Positions 20,205 to 30,043 of a DNA stretch of 64,000 bases are shown here, in pieces. The notes beneath the pieces are model-generated. The model did no database searches. It saw nothing but the letters and a program-made list of their open reading frames with translations, and was not told the origin of the DNA. This stretch comes from CAVRQM01 sp963732775 (lineage in GTDB: Bacteria; Pseudomonadota; Alphaproteobacteria; Acetobacterales; Acetobacteraceae). The position numbers and the translations under genes are program-made. The DNA lies in the NCBI GenBank assembly GCA_963732775.1, contig CAVTAR010000001.1, positions 930,001 through 994,000 of the forward strand, given 5' to 3'. How positions within the stretch are numbered: the stretch's first letter is position 1; every line of letters begins with the position of its first letter.

Positions 20205-21053
20205 CTATGCCGCGCGCAGCCCCTCGCGGATCAGCGACAGGCCCTCGGTGTAGACCTGCTCGGGCGAGGCGGAGAGGTCGCGCCACACCCGGGTCGCCGC
20301 TGCCAGCGCCGGCAGCGCGCGGCCGAACGCCTCGATGGTCAGCCAGCCGTCGTAGCCGGAGGCGCGAATGGCGACGAAGATGTCGCGCCACGGCAGGTGA
20401 CCGCGCCCCGGCGTGCCGCGGTCGTTCTCGCTGATGTGGACGTGGCGCAGCTGCGGCATCGCCTGCGCGATCACGCCGATCGGGTCCGCCTCCTCGATGT
20501 TGGCGTGGAAGGTGTCGTGCATCACGCCGAAGTTCGGATGGTCGACTCGGGCCGCGTGGGCGAGGGCGTCGGCCATGGTGGTGACGAAGTAGCACTCGAA
20601 GCGGTTGAGGTACTCCATCACGAGCGCGACGCCGAGCGCCTGCGCCCGCTCGGCCGCCCGGCGATGCACCTCGGCACACCAGCCGCGCTCGTGCAGGGTG
20701 GGGCCGTGGCCGGAGAACGTGCCGAGCGGCTGGTGGAACGGGCCGCACAGCAGGGTCGAGCCGAGTGCCGCGGCGCAGTCCATCGCCCAGGCGAGGTGGT
20801 CCGACGCGCCCTGCCGGTGCGCGGGCGACGGGCTGATCGGACTATGCGCCTCGTCGGGGATGATGGTGATGGCGGTGCAGCCGAGGCCCTCATCGGCGAG
20901 CTGCCGGCCGAGCTGCCGGTAATGCGCGGCGTCGCCCTCGAACACCGGGATTTCCACGCCGTCGTAGCCGGCCCGCTTCAGCGCGGCGATGTGCGGCAGG
21001 TGCTCGGCGGCGACGTGGGTGGTCCAGAGCAGTAGGTTGAAGCCGATCTGCAT
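20205..21053 (-). CDS. Hydroxypyruvate isomerase/sugar phosphate epimerase-like TIM barrel
   Basis: A 282-residue AP_endonuc_2-family TIM barrel. Metal-ligand segments of the xylose isomerase-like fold are recognisable: DGVEIPVFEGD, VALVMEYLNRFECYFV, NFGVMHDTFHANIEEAD, RHVHISENDRGTPGRGHLPW and GWLTIEAFG (Glu, His, Asp and Glu ligands). It resembles D-tagatose/D-psicose 3-epimerase and hydroxypyruvate isomerase-like proteins; the exact substrate cannot be chosen. Starts at ATG 21053. Stands alone on the minus strand, convergent with tonB. Confidence 0.82.
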   Translation of the reverse strand: MQIGFNLLLWTTHVAAEHLPHIAALKRAGYDGVEIPVFEGDAAHYRQLGRQLADEGLGCTAITIIPDEAHSPISPSPAHRQGASDHLAWAMDCAAALGSTLLCGPFHQPLGTFSGHGPTLHERGWCAEVHRRAAERAQALGVALVMEYLNRFECYFVTTMADALAHAARVDHPNFGVMHDTFHANIEEADPIGVIAQAMPQLRHVHISENDRGTPGRGHLPWRDIFVAIRASGYDGWLTIEAFGRALPALAAATRVWRDLSASPEQVYTEGLSLIREGLRAA

Positions 21054-21150
21054 GGCGCTCCCCGGGGCGTTCCTGGTCGTGGATATCAGACCTTCGGCTC
21101 GGCTGCGGCGCAATGGGGCAGGTCCGCATCCCCGATCACTGCCCGTCGGG

Positions 21151-24100
21151 CTACTTGCGCGACTGGAACGACTCCGGGCTGTCCGAGGAACCCACACCGG
21201 CGGCGGGACATCTGCTGCAGTTCGCTCCGAGGTGGCGGCTCACGAGCTGACTGCGCAGTTGTCGCATCGGCTCGCCCGACCAGATCTCGCGGAAACTCTG
21301 GGTGTGCAGGTTGCCCATGGCAGGACCGGAATGCCACCAGCCACACGGGGAAACCGAACCGTCCGGCTCGATCGCGATGAAGTGCCAGGGAAACGGGCAG
21401 CAGCTATTGGCTTCGTCCCTGGCGAACCGCTTGGGCAGGCCGTGCGATTCGCGCGCCTGGTCGATGTGCGCCAAATGGTTCGGCTGCCCCTCGGCAGATG
21501 GGCCCGTGCGGGTGAGGTCGATGCGGGCCTGTCGCGTGCGCGGAAGTACCGCATGGATGCCGCGCTGCCGCGCCAGCAAGACAGCCGCATCGAGATGATG
21601 CTGGTAATCATCGACATCCGTTCCAAGCGACTCGGTGGCGGTCCCCAATCCATCGGTACGAAACGAGGTGTGTACAATACACGACGGACGCGCCCAGCTC
21701 TGCTGCGAGTTCGACGAATTGCGGCAGTTCCTGGATGTTCGATCGCATCATCACGAACGACAGGTGCAGCCTCGGCCGGCTCAGCTTACGGGCCGCCTTC
21801 TGGTCCCTGAGGGACTTGAGGTTGCCCACGACAATGTCCCATTTGGCGCCTCGCCGGATGCGCTCGAAGGTGGCTTTCGTGCCGGCATCCAGCGAGACGT
21901 TGAATTCGTCAAGACCTGCCTCGATCAGTTCTCCAGTCAGCGCCGGCGTCAGCTTCATCGCGTTGGTGCTGAAATAGACATTCGGGACACGGTATTCCTT
22001 CGCGATGCGGACGAAGAACACGAGGTTCGGGTTCAAGGTCGGCTCGGTGCCGAACATCAGCCCGACCTGGGCGGCCCAGCTGAACATCTCGTCCGCCCAG
22101 CGCAAGAAAGTCTCCTTACCCAGGTCGCTCCTCTTGCGGCCACCGATGGCCGGGTCGCTGAACGGGCACATGATGCATCTGATGTTGCATTGGTTCGTGA
22201 TGTCCATCTCGATCTTGATTGGTCTTATGCCGAGGCGCGCGCGGGCGGTGCCGCCCGCTTGGAACGCGGAGATCGCTTCGTCGTCGCTGCCGCACGTGCC
22301 TCGGAAAGCCTGCACGTGGTTGTAGATTTCCGTCTGGGTCGGCTCCCGCTCGAACAGGAACCGATAGGCGGATCGCACCTGCTCGGTCGCTGGTCCGATC
22401 ACCGTCAGGTATTCCGGGGATTCGTATACCACGTCGACCAGCCCGCGAAGGTCGATCTTGCGGTGCGTCAGGAGATGAACGTACCGACGCAGCCCGTCCG
22501 CGTCCACGGGCCTGCAAAGCACTGCGCGATAGGTCTGGTCCACGAGCGTCGGGAGCAGGGTGGGGAGGAGCTGCTCGAACCTTGAGGAGCCGTCGCCCGG
22601 AGGCTGGCGGACGCCCACCGGGTCGTCCACATCCTCGGCGGTCCTCACGTCGATGCGGACGTGCTCGACGAGTTCCTGGCCGTTGCGTGATCGGACGATG
22701 AGCTTGACCAGGCGCTGGCCCTCGCGCAGCGCCGACGGCGGGACGTGGAACGCGAAGCCACTGTGCGGTGACCTCTGCCAATCGGGGTAGGCGATGCCGA
22801 CGTCCTGCCGTGCCAGCCCGTACTCGGCGACCCCGGCCGGGATTTCATCCAGGCGCACCTCGATCTCGGCCACGCCGGAACGGCAGAGGACCCAGCCCTC
22901 GATCGCCAGACGTCCGATCACCGGTTCGACCGCGGCACCGTGGACCACAAGCGGACTGTCCAACTGGAAGTGGAACTCCGGCGCTTCGCTGGCGCTCGGG
23001 CGCGGCTCGGCCACGACCGGCGGCGCCGCACCCACGGTCTGCAGCTGCTTGGTCTGCGACTGCTCGTCCCCAAGCACGTTGCGGATGACGAGCCGCACGT
23101 CGTGCTGTCCTGCGGCGATGCCCGCAAGGCTGTGGTGCCACCGGAACCCGGCGGAGCGCGCCGTCGCGATGGCCTCGAACTGCCGGCCGACATCCGGCCT
23201 CGGCAAGCCCAGCACGGCCTTGCCCAGGCACTCGCCATCGAGATGCACGGCAACCTCGGCGATGCCCATGGCGCACACTGCCCAGCCTTCGACGTGCAGT
23301 TCGCCGAGCGCAGTGACGCTCGCTTCGTCCCAGAAGTGATGGATGACCTGTTGCCTGGTGTACGATTGCGCAAGCTGCTCGGTACGGCTCGAGGCAAGGA
23401 TCGGCAACACCGCTTCCTGACAGAGCCCGCTCGCAGCGATCGTCTGCACGCACAGTCTTGCCGTCGCGCGCCTTTCGTCTGCCGACAAGGGTGCGGCGAG
23501 CGCGAACCCGGCGGCCGGCGCATTCGGATAGGCGCCGTGGTGCAGCGCTACGTCGTCACGCTGATAGCCGAGCCGTGCCTCGAGGGTGCGTCCTTCGCCC
23601 AGGCGTACCCGTATCGAGACGAGGGGCTCCATCGCCACCGACCAGCCTTGCAGCAGCAGAGTGCCATGGGCGTCGATCACTGCCCGATCGACACAGAGCA
23701 GGATGGGCGGCGGCGCTGCGTGGCCACGGTTCTCCAGCCGCAGTGCCGGACCCGCGAGGCGCCTGACCGCTGGGTGTTCAGTGGGCGCCAGCATCAGCTC
23801 GAACGGCTCCTCCTGCACGAAGCCGTTGCTGGCAACGGCACGGATGGTCAGGCGGCGTGGTCCGTCAGCCTTGCCCTTGCTGCGTCGCAGGTTGAACTCG
23901 AAGACGTGCTGCACGAGCTTTGCGCCATCGGGCAACGTCGCCGGCGCGGATGGTTCAGTCTTGCCATGAACGACGCGCCCGACGGTCTCGCCTTCGACGA
24001 TGAGCTCAACCACCTCGAGCGCATGGGCCGCAAGGACGTACCCCCGTATCGGCACGTTGACATCGTCGGACAGCAGGCCCCCGGTCAGGTCAGGCACCAG

Positions 24101-24160
24101 ATCGATCAGCAGCGATGCCGGCTCGATGGCGGCATTCGCACTCGTTGAAATGTCCCCCAC
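21151..24160 (-). CDS. Multi-module radical SAM/SPASM protein with beta-repeat modules and DUF4214 (one frameshift)
   Basis: About 1000 residues, GTG start at 24160 with a strong AGGGAGAAGG ribosome site. Order: four modules of ~90 residues (approx. 40-122, 158-252, 275-372, 398-505), the last three with a GW(S/A/V)...VxVxL...RxDV...AGF/SGF pattern; a DUF4214-like region (~525-640, RPVDADGLRRYVHLL); radical SAM core with the [4Fe-4S] motif CNIRCIMC at 658-665; and a C-terminal SPASM-like region with CCPFPW, SPCGWW and CSRC. One inserted base near 21655 breaks the frame after THLVSY; deleting it gives a continuous reading. The target substrate is unknown; SPASM proteins often modify peptides or act with glycan enzymes. 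Composition looks less GC-rich than the neighbours. Confidence 0.82.
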
Positions 24161-24568
24161 GGCACCTTCTCCCTAATCCGATCGAGGGCCGACGGCAATT
24201 CGATACGAGGTCGTGAGATAGCGACGGCGATGCGCTTGGGACACAAGTCGAGCTAGATGTCCATCCGCGACGATCGTGCATGAGCGCGGCGGGAAAAGAT
24301 ATGACAATCAGCCAGGCGAACGGGCGTGGTCGGGCTCGGATGTGACCGTTTCATGGCAGCTTCGGCGACCGCCAGCGGCGGCGGCGACGGGTGCCGGGCG
24401 CCATCGAGTTGCCCGCGTCGTTTCAGCGACGAGGTGCAGGCCGGACAGCCCGGCGCCCATCCCTTGCCGCTCGCCCCCCTCGCGTGAGATAACGTTTAGC
24501 GCCGTCGCGGCCGAGGCCGGGCGGCGTGAACGACGTGCCGCGCAGCGGCCAGGGGAAGGAACACAGGA
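24161..24568. other. 408-base divergent intergenic region
   Basis: Between the radical SAM gene and the ABC transporter substrate-binding gene. No ORF that looks coded, and no convincing hairpin. The half near the radical SAM gene is less GC-rich. The last bases carry AGGGGAAGGAACACAGGA, a strong ribosome-binding site for the gene at 24569. Promoters for both genes must lie here but no clear -35/-10 pair is visible. Confidence 0.5.
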
Positions 24569-25945
24569 ATGAGGCGTCTGACGCTTTCCGCGGCGTGTGC
24601 CGCGCTACTGGCGCTGCCGGTGGCCGCCCGCGCCCAGAACCAGGACTACGAGGGCGCGGTGAAGCAGGCGCTGCCCGACTTCGCCGCCGCCGGCGCCTTC
24701 GCGGGGGTCAAGCTGAACATCGCCTGCCGCCACCTGCCGGCGATGGATTTCATCCAGGCGCATACCGCCCTGTTCGAGCAGCACACCGGGGCGAAGGTCA
24801 CGTTCACCGATTATCCGGAGAACGACCTGCGCTCCCACATCGTCGCCGACGCGGCCAACAAGGCGGGCGGGTTCCAGCTCTACTGCCTGGACGACAACTA
24901 CATCCCGCTGTTCGGCTCGTCGGGCTGGGTGCAGGCGCTGGATAGCTCGATCAAGCCGGCGTACAAGCTCGACGACGTGTTCGACAGCCTGCGGGGCGCC
25001 TACTCGTGGGACGGCAAGCTGTACGGCCTGCCGATCTACGCCGAAGTCACGATCCTGTATTACCGCAAGGACCTGCTGGACGCGGCCGGGGTCGCGGTGC
25101 CGAAGACGCTCGACCAGCTGGAGGCGGCGGCGGCGAAGCTGAAGCAGGCGCCGAAGGTGTACGGCATCGCGCTGCGCGGGCTGCGCGGCGAGGGCATGAA
25201 CGTCTATCCCTGGACCGAATGGCTGCGCAGCTACGGCGGCAACTTCCTCGACCCCACGATGAAGCCGGTGTTCGACAGCCCGGCCGCGGTCGAGGGCACG
25301 CAGCACTACGCCAAGCTGATCCAGGACGACGCGCCGCCGGGTTCGGGAACGTGGGGCTGGGACAAGGTGAGCTCCGCCTTCAACGCCGGGCGGGTGGCGA
25401 TGATCGTCGAGAGCACGGCGTTCTACCCGACCTTCAACGACCCGAAGCAGTCCAACATCGTCGGCAAGGTGGGCTACGCCGTGGTGCCGACCGGGCCGAA
25501 GGGGGCGTATCCGGCCAACTACTCGATCGGGCTCGCGGTCGCCTCCACGGTCGCGGCCGGCAGCAAGGAGTTCGACGCCGCCAGCAGCTTCCTGCAATGG
25601 GCGACCTCGCAGCAGATGGAGTTCGCACGCACCGCGAAGGACATCGGCAACGAGGACCGCAAGAGCGTGAACGAGAGCGACCTGCTGAAGAGCAAGCTCG
25701 ACGCCGGCTACATCAAGGCGGTGAGCGACGGCCAGGCGATCACCAAGACGCAGTACCGGCCGATGATCCCGCAATGGCGCGAGATGGGCGACATCATCGG
25801 CGCCCAGGTCGAGAGCGTGTTCACCGGCAGCAAGGAAGCGAAGGCCGCGCTGACGGCGGCGGCGGCCGAGACCACCGACCGCTTCAAGACCGAGGGCGTG
25901 CTCGGCAAGCCGCGGGCCTATCCGGAGCTGTTCCCGGACCAGTGA
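24569..25945 (+). CDS. ABC transporter extracellular sugar-binding protein
   Basis: A 458-residue family 1 solute-binding protein with a Sec signal (MRRLTLSAACAALLALPVAARA, residues 1-22). Typical parts: LPAMDFIQAHTALFEQHTGAKVTF near the N-terminus, YSWDGKLYGLPIYAEVTILYYRKDLLDAAG around residue 150, and AFNAGRVAMIVESTAFYP. Such proteins deliver oligosaccharides, polyols or glycosides to MalF/MalG-type permeases, which follow here. The ligand is not predictable. Preceded by a strong ribosome-binding site. Confidence 0.92.
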   Translation: MRRLTLSAACAALLALPVAARAQNQDYEGAVKQALPDFAAAGAFAGVKLNIACRHLPAMDFIQAHTALFEQHTGAKVTFTDYPENDLRSHIVADAANKAGGFQLYCLDDNYIPLFGSSGWVQALDSSIKPAYKLDDVFDSLRGAYSWDGKLYGLPIYAEVTILYYRKDLLDAAGVAVPKTLDQLEAAAAKLKQAPKVYGIALRGLRGEGMNVYPWTEWLRSYGGNFLDPTMKPVFDSPAAVEGTQHYAKLIQDDAPPGSGTWGWDKVSSAFNAGRVAMIVESTAFYPTFNDPKQSNIVGKVGYAVVPTGPKGAYPANYSIGLAVASTVAAGSKEFDAASSFLQWATSQQMEFARTAKDIGNEDRKSVNESDLLKSKLDAGYIKAVSDGQAITKTQYRPMIPQWREMGDIIGAQVESVFTGSKEAKAALTAAAAETTDRFKTEGVLGKPRAYPELFPDQ

Positions 25946-25960
25946 GGGTGGCGCTGCCGG

Positions 25961-26055
25961 CCCCACCCGGCGCTTCGCGCCACCCTGCCCAAAATGGGGA
26001 GGGAAACGGTTTGCCTTCCCTCCATGGGGCGGGTGGCGCGAAGCGTCGGGTGGGG
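25961..26055. repeat. Palindromic intergenic repeat, family B, copy 2
   Basis: CCCACCCGGCGCTTCGCGCC is inverted 55 bases later as GGCGCGAAGCGTCGGGTGGG, with ACGGTTTGCC in the loop. It lies between the binding-protein and first permease genes and its right end contains the probable start codon of the permease (GTG at 26050). In RNA the hairpin could lower transcript reaching the permeases. Confidence 0.85.
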
Positions 26056-26949
26056 TTGGCCGCACGCGGCGGCTGGTGGCGCAGCCCGTGGGTGGTGCCG
26101 CTGCCGGGGTTCCTGCTGCTGCTCGCGCTGTCGTTCCCGCCGTTCCTGTACGCGGTCTACCTGTCGTTCGTGAACATCGACATCGCCGTGCCGAACCAGG
26201 CCATCCGGTTCGTCGGGCTGGACAATTATGTCCGCGTGCTCGGCAGCGAGAAGGGGCTGCACGCGCTGAAGGTCACGCTGCTGGTCTCGTTCGGCTCGAC
26301 GGCCGCGGCGATCGCGGTCGGGCTGCTGGTCGCGTACCTGATCCACTTCTTCGCCGGGCGCCTCTCGGGCGTCGTCACCGTGCTGGTGCTGGTGCCGCTG
26401 GCCGTCTCGCCGGTGGCGATGGCGCTGGTGTTCAGCCTGATCCTGGACCCGCTGTACGGCCCGGTGCCGCAGGTGATCCAGCTCCTCACCGGCACCCTGA
26501 TCGCACCTACCGGCTCGACCGTGGGAGCGCTCATCACCGTGATGTTCGTGCAGACCTGGCAATGGTCGCCGCTGGCCATCATCCTGCTGCTGGGCGGCAT
26601 CAAGAGCCTGCCGGTGGAGCCGGTGGAGGCGGCGCGCATCGACGGCGCCGGGTTCTGGAGCACGCTGTGGCACGTCGACCTGCCGCTGCTGCGTCCGCTG
26701 CTCGCGGTGACGGCGATCTTCGAGTTCATCCTGTGCAGCCAGGTGTTCGCGGCGACGCAGTTGCTCACCAACGGCGGGCCGGGCGACGACACGGTGGATC
26801 TGTCCCTCTATATCTACAAGACCGGCATCGCCGAGAGCTCGCAGGTGTCGGTGGCCGCCGCCGCCGGCGTGATAGCGCTGCTGCTCGGCCTGTTCAGCAC
26901 CGCGGTCTGGCTGCGGGTCGCGCGCTGGGACACGGAGATCTACCGGTGA
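26050..26949 (+). CDS. ABC sugar transporter permease (MalF type)
   Basis: About 299 residues, six membrane segments beginning VVPLPGFLLLLALSFPP. The ATPase-contact (EAA) loop is EAARIDGAGFWSTLWHVDLPLL near residue 197. The start is a GTG at 26050 (or TTG 26056), inside the right arm of the repeat; the first 8 or so residues are therefore repeat-derived. No in-frame ATG precedes the first membrane segment. Its stop overlaps the next gene (GTGA). Pairs with the permease downstream to form the channel. Confidence 0.88.
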   Translation: MGLAARGGWWRSPWVVPLPGFLLLLALSFPPFLYAVYLSFVNIDIAVPNQAIRFVGLDNYVRVLGSEKGLHALKVTLLVSFGSTAAAIAVGLLVAYLIHFFAGRLSGVVTVLVLVPLAVSPVAMALVFSLILDPLYGPVPQVIQLLTGTLIAPTGSTVGALITVMFVQTWQWSPLAIILLLGGIKSLPVEPVEAARIDGAGFWSTLWHVDLPLLRPLLAVTAIFEFILCSQVFAATQLLTNGGPGDDTVDLSLYIYKTGIAESSQVSVAAAAGVIALLLGLFSTAVWLRVARWDTEIYR

Positions 26950-27848
26950 GCGCCGCCGCGCCTCCCGACATCGCCGCCGACACCGCTGCCGATACCGCCA
27001 GCCGGGCGCGCGCCTCGCGCCTGCGCCGGCGCGGCGGGGCGGGGCGCCTCGCGGGCCGGGTTGGACTGGCCGCGTTCCTGCTGGTGTGGATGCTGCCGCT
27101 GTACTGGCTGGTCAACACCACGTTCAAGTTCAAGGCGCAGATCCAGTCCGAATACCCCGTATGGTTCCCGTCGCCGCCGACGCTGGAGAACCTGCAATGG
27201 GTCTGGGACAACCTCGACTGGTCGGCCCTGCACCGCAGTTTCCGCGTGGTCTCCGTCTCGGTCGTCGTCGCGCTCGTGTTCGGCCCGCTGATGGCCTACG
27301 CGCTGTCGCGGTTTCGCGGGCCGGCCAACCGGCAGATCGAGAGCTGGATCATCTCGACGCGGATGATGCCGCCGGCCGCGCTCATCATGCCGTTCTACTT
27401 CCTGCTGCTGCGCACCCACCTACTCAACACCGAGCTGGGCCTCGTGCTGCTGTACATCGCCGTCAACCTGCCGCTGACCAGCTGGATCATGCTGGCCTAC
27501 CTGCGCGGCCTGCCGGAGGACGCCGAGGAGGCGGCGCGGCTCGACGGCTGCAGCCGCTGGGGCGCCTTCGCGCGCGTCGTGCTGCCGATGATGCGCTCGT
27601 CGATCGCCGCCGCCGGGCTGCTGGTGACGATCCTGACCTGGAACGAGTTCTTCATCGCCTTCGTCATCACCTCGTCCAACATCACCTTCCCGGTGCAGGT
27701 CGGCGGGTTCCTCGCGGTGGGCATGAACCCGGAATACGGGCACATGGCCGCCGCCGGGCTGCTGCTGTCGCTGCCGACGGTGCTGGTGGCGGCGATCTTC
27801 CACCGCTCCCTGCTGTCCGGCCTGCACGCCTTCGCCGGGGGCAAGTAG
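26946..27848 (+). CDS. ABC sugar transporter permease (MalG type)
   Basis: A 300-residue inner-membrane protein with a charged, Arg-rich cytoplasmic N-terminus, then six membrane segments starting VGLAAFLLVWMLPLYWLVN. The EAA loop is EEAARLDGCSRWGAFARVVLPMM. GTG start overlaps the preceding stop. No ATP-binding subunit follows, so the importer must use an ATPase encoded elsewhere. Confidence 0.92.
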   Translation: MSAAAPPDIAADTAADTASRARASRLRRRGGAGRLAGRVGLAAFLLVWMLPLYWLVNTTFKFKAQIQSEYPVWFPSPPTLENLQWVWDNLDWSALHRSFRVVSVSVVVALVFGPLMAYALSRFRGPANRQIESWIISTRMMPPAALIMPFYFLLLRTHLLNTELGLVLLYIAVNLPLTSWIMLAYLRGLPEDAEEAARLDGCSRWGAFARVVLPMMRSSIAAAGLLVTILTWNEFFIAFVITSSNITFPVQVGGFLAVGMNPEYGHMAAAGLLLSLPTVLVAAIFHRSLLSGLHAFAGGK

Positions 27849-27942
27849 CGTCGAATTGCTGCGGCGCGGCAAGGCAGCGGTTGCGCGGCGGCGCCGGTTG
27901 CCCGTAAGGGCGTGGTGAGGTGCGAACCAGCGGGGCGTGGCG

Positions 27943-28512
27943 ATGGCGAACGGAGACTGGCTGTTCCACCTGACGCCGGTGGTCATGATGGCGACGATCC
28001 TGCTGATCAACCACACGATCAACGGCCGGCGCAACCGCCGGCGGGCGGGGCTCGAGGCCTCCAGGATGGCCACCGCAGTGGGCGTGGAGCTGCAATCCAT
28101 GCTGAACCACTACAGCGACAACCTCAGCCTGCTCGCCCGCGACGCGCCCATCCTGCTGTCCGCGCGGGGTGGCGGGCAGGTGTACCGCACCAGCCTGCCC
28201 CGCATGGTCGGGCTGCTGGACGAGCGGCTGGTGGCCATGGTGGTGGCCGCCTACGCCCATCACGAACGCATCGAGGCCCTGCTGGTCGCGTGCAGCCAGC
28301 CGAACAGCGGCTTCACGCTGCGGGCCGGCGCCGGAGGCGCCTATCACGAGCAGCTCCGGCAGCGCTTCGTCACCGGCTGCGAGGTCGTGGAGGCGGCGAT
28401 CAGCGCGCTGGCCCTGGCCTGGCCGATCGGCAGCGCCCCCGACCAGTCGCCCGGCGCGGCCGATATCCGCAGCACGGACGTGCCGGTGGTGAGCCTGGGC
28501 CAGATGCCCTGA
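27943..28512 (+). CDS. Hypothetical protein with one N-terminal membrane anchor
   Basis: A 189-residue protein not recognised as a known family. An N-terminal hydrophobic helix (LTPVVMMATILLINHTI) precedes an Arg-rich stretch (GRRNRRRAG), then a mostly helical soluble part facing the cytoplasm (LEASRMATAVGVELQSMLNHYSDNLSLLA). ATG 27943 is chosen; a GTG two codons earlier is possible. Its stop and the next ATG share one base, so the two genes are probably co-translated. Confidence 0.6.
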   Translation: MANGDWLFHLTPVVMMATILLINHTINGRRNRRRAGLEASRMATAVGVELQSMLNHYSDNLSLLARDAPILLSARGGGQVYRTSLPRMVGLLDERLVAMVVAAYAHHERIEALLVACSQPNSGFTLRAGAGGAYHEQLRQRFVTGCEVVEAAISALALAWPIGSAPDQSPGAADIRSTDVPVVSLGQMP

Positions 28513-28931
28513 TGCTGATGCGCTCCCTCGTCCGCGCGACGGGGCTCGCCTGGACGATCGCCGCCTCGCTGCCCGGGCCGGCCCGCGCCGCGCCGCCCGC
28601 ACCGGCAGCCTGGATCGACTATGCGCAAACGCTGGGCGAGCGGCTCCGGGCACGGCTCGCGCAGGCCGACGACCCGGCGGCAGCGCGCTTGCACGGTTTT
28701 CTCAACGACCAGGTGGTGCGCCACCCGCGGCACGATCCGCCGCGCGTGATCCTGAGGGTGTGGCTCGACAGAGCTGGCCAGGTCTCGCGCGCAAGGTTCG
28801 ACTCGCTTGGCGACAGCCGTGCCGACGGCGACCTGCGGTCGCTGGTGCTCGGGCTCGCCGTCGGCAATCCGCCTCCGCCCGACATGCCCCAGCCGGTCGC
28901 GCTGCGCATCGCCCTGGCCATCGCGGACTGA
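28512..28931 (+). CDS. Exported small protein resembling a TonB C-terminal domain
   Basis: A 139-residue protein with a Sec signal (LVRATGLAWTIAASLPGPARA). The mature part contains DPPRVILRVWLDRAGQVSRARFDSLGDSRAD followed by ...PQPVALRIALAI, the beta-alpha-beta pattern seen in TonB C-terminal and TonB-like periplasmic domains. There is no membrane anchor or Pro-rich spacer, so it cannot work as a full TonB. Periplasmic, role unknown. Overlaps the upstream hypothetical gene by one base. Confidence 0.6.
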   Translation: MLMRSLVRATGLAWTIAASLPGPARAAPPAPAAWIDYAQTLGERLRARLAQADDPAAARLHGFLNDQVVRHPRHDPPRVILRVWLDRAGQVSRARFDSLGDSRADGDLRSLVLGLAVGNPPPPDMPQPVALRIALAIAD

Positions 28932-29099
28932 CCAGCCGAGAGGCGCGACGCAACGGTTGCGCGCCTGGGGGTTCAGGTTTTCTTGAAGACCGGCGAGCGC
29001 CGTCGCCGCATCTGCCCCGTCCGCCGCTCCGTATTGCCCACGCGATCCGGGATCGCCGGCGCCGCCGCGCGCCGCAGCAAACAACGGAGCCAGTCCCCC

Positions 29100-29999
29100 A
29101 TGCCCCTCGACACCACCCTCACCGCCCCCGACCGCCGCGGCCTGCTGCGCGGCGCCGGCCTTGGCGCGGCGGCGCTCGGCACGCTGGCGGTCGCCGGCCG
29201 CTCGACCCCGGCGCAGGCCGCGACGGCCCCGTCCATCCCCGACGTGCTGAACTTCGCGCTCAACCTCGAATACCTCGAGGCGGAGTTCTACCTGCGCGCC
29301 ACCACCGGCAACGGCATCCCGCAGGAGTACCTGGGCGGCACCGGCACCCAGGGCATCACCAGCGGCGGCGCGCGCGTGCCGTTCGTCACCCCGCGCATCG
29401 CCCGCATAGCCATGGACATCGCGAGCGACGAGTTCGCGCACGTCAAGTTCCTGCGCAGCGCGCTGGGCAGCGCCGCCGTGGCCCACCCCAGAATCGACCT
29501 GAAGAACAGCTTCACCATCCTCGCCCGCGCGGCCGGCATCGTCGGGCCGAACGGGAAGTTCGACCCGTTCGCCGACGAGATGAGCTTCCTGCTCGGCGCC
29601 TTCATCTTCGAGGACGTGGGAGTCTCGGCCTATAGCGGTGCCGCCGGCTACCTCACCGGCAGCCTGCCGGTGCTGGCAGCGGCGGCCGGCATCCTCGCGG
29701 TCGAGGCCTACCATGGCGGCGCCATCCGGGCGCAGCTCGTGGCGGCCGGAACCGGCATCGGGGTGATGGCGAACAAGATCGCGGCACTGCGCGCCACGCT
29801 GTCGGGGGCCGCCGACGACGTCGGGCCGATCAACCCGGGCAGCGGCACGACGCCGACCTCGGTCAACATCAGCGACTCGGACGCCAACTCGATCGCCTTC
29901 GCCCGCACCCCCGGGCAGGTGCTGAACGTGGTCTACGGGAACGCCTCGGCCAAGCCGGGCCTGTTCTTCCCGAACGGGCTGAACGGCGCCGTCTCCTGA
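29100..29999 (+). CDS. Tat-exported ferritin-like domain protein
   Basis: A 299-residue protein with a twin-arginine signal (DRRGLLRGAGLGAAALG, cleavage after AQA). The mature part is of the Ferritin_2/DUF4439 type: NFALNLEYLEAEFYLRA, IASDEFAHVKFLRSALGS and LAVEAYHGGAIRAQL hold the Glu/His pattern of a four-helix di-metal bundle (ExxE/ExxH). Proteins of this kind are linked to desiccation stress (rds1/dessication-related); the function here is inferred only from the fold. Stands alone; trpE converges on it. Confidence 0.85.
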   Translation: MPLDTTLTAPDRRGLLRGAGLGAAALGTLAVAGRSTPAQAATAPSIPDVLNFALNLEYLEAEFYLRATTGNGIPQEYLGGTGTQGITSGGARVPFVTPRIARIAMDIASDEFAHVKFLRSALGSAAVAHPRIDLKNSFTILARAAGIVGPNGKFDPFADEMSFLLGAFIFEDVGVSAYSGAAGYLTGSLPVLAAAAGILAVEAYHGGAIRAQLVAAGTGIGVMANKIAALRATLSGAADDVGPINPGSGTTPTSVNISDSDANSIAFARTPGQVLNVVYGNASAKPGLFFPNGLNGAVS

Positions 30000-30043
30000 G
30001 GCAGGGTTGACGAGGCGGGTCGGCGGCGGTGCCGCCGACCCGG

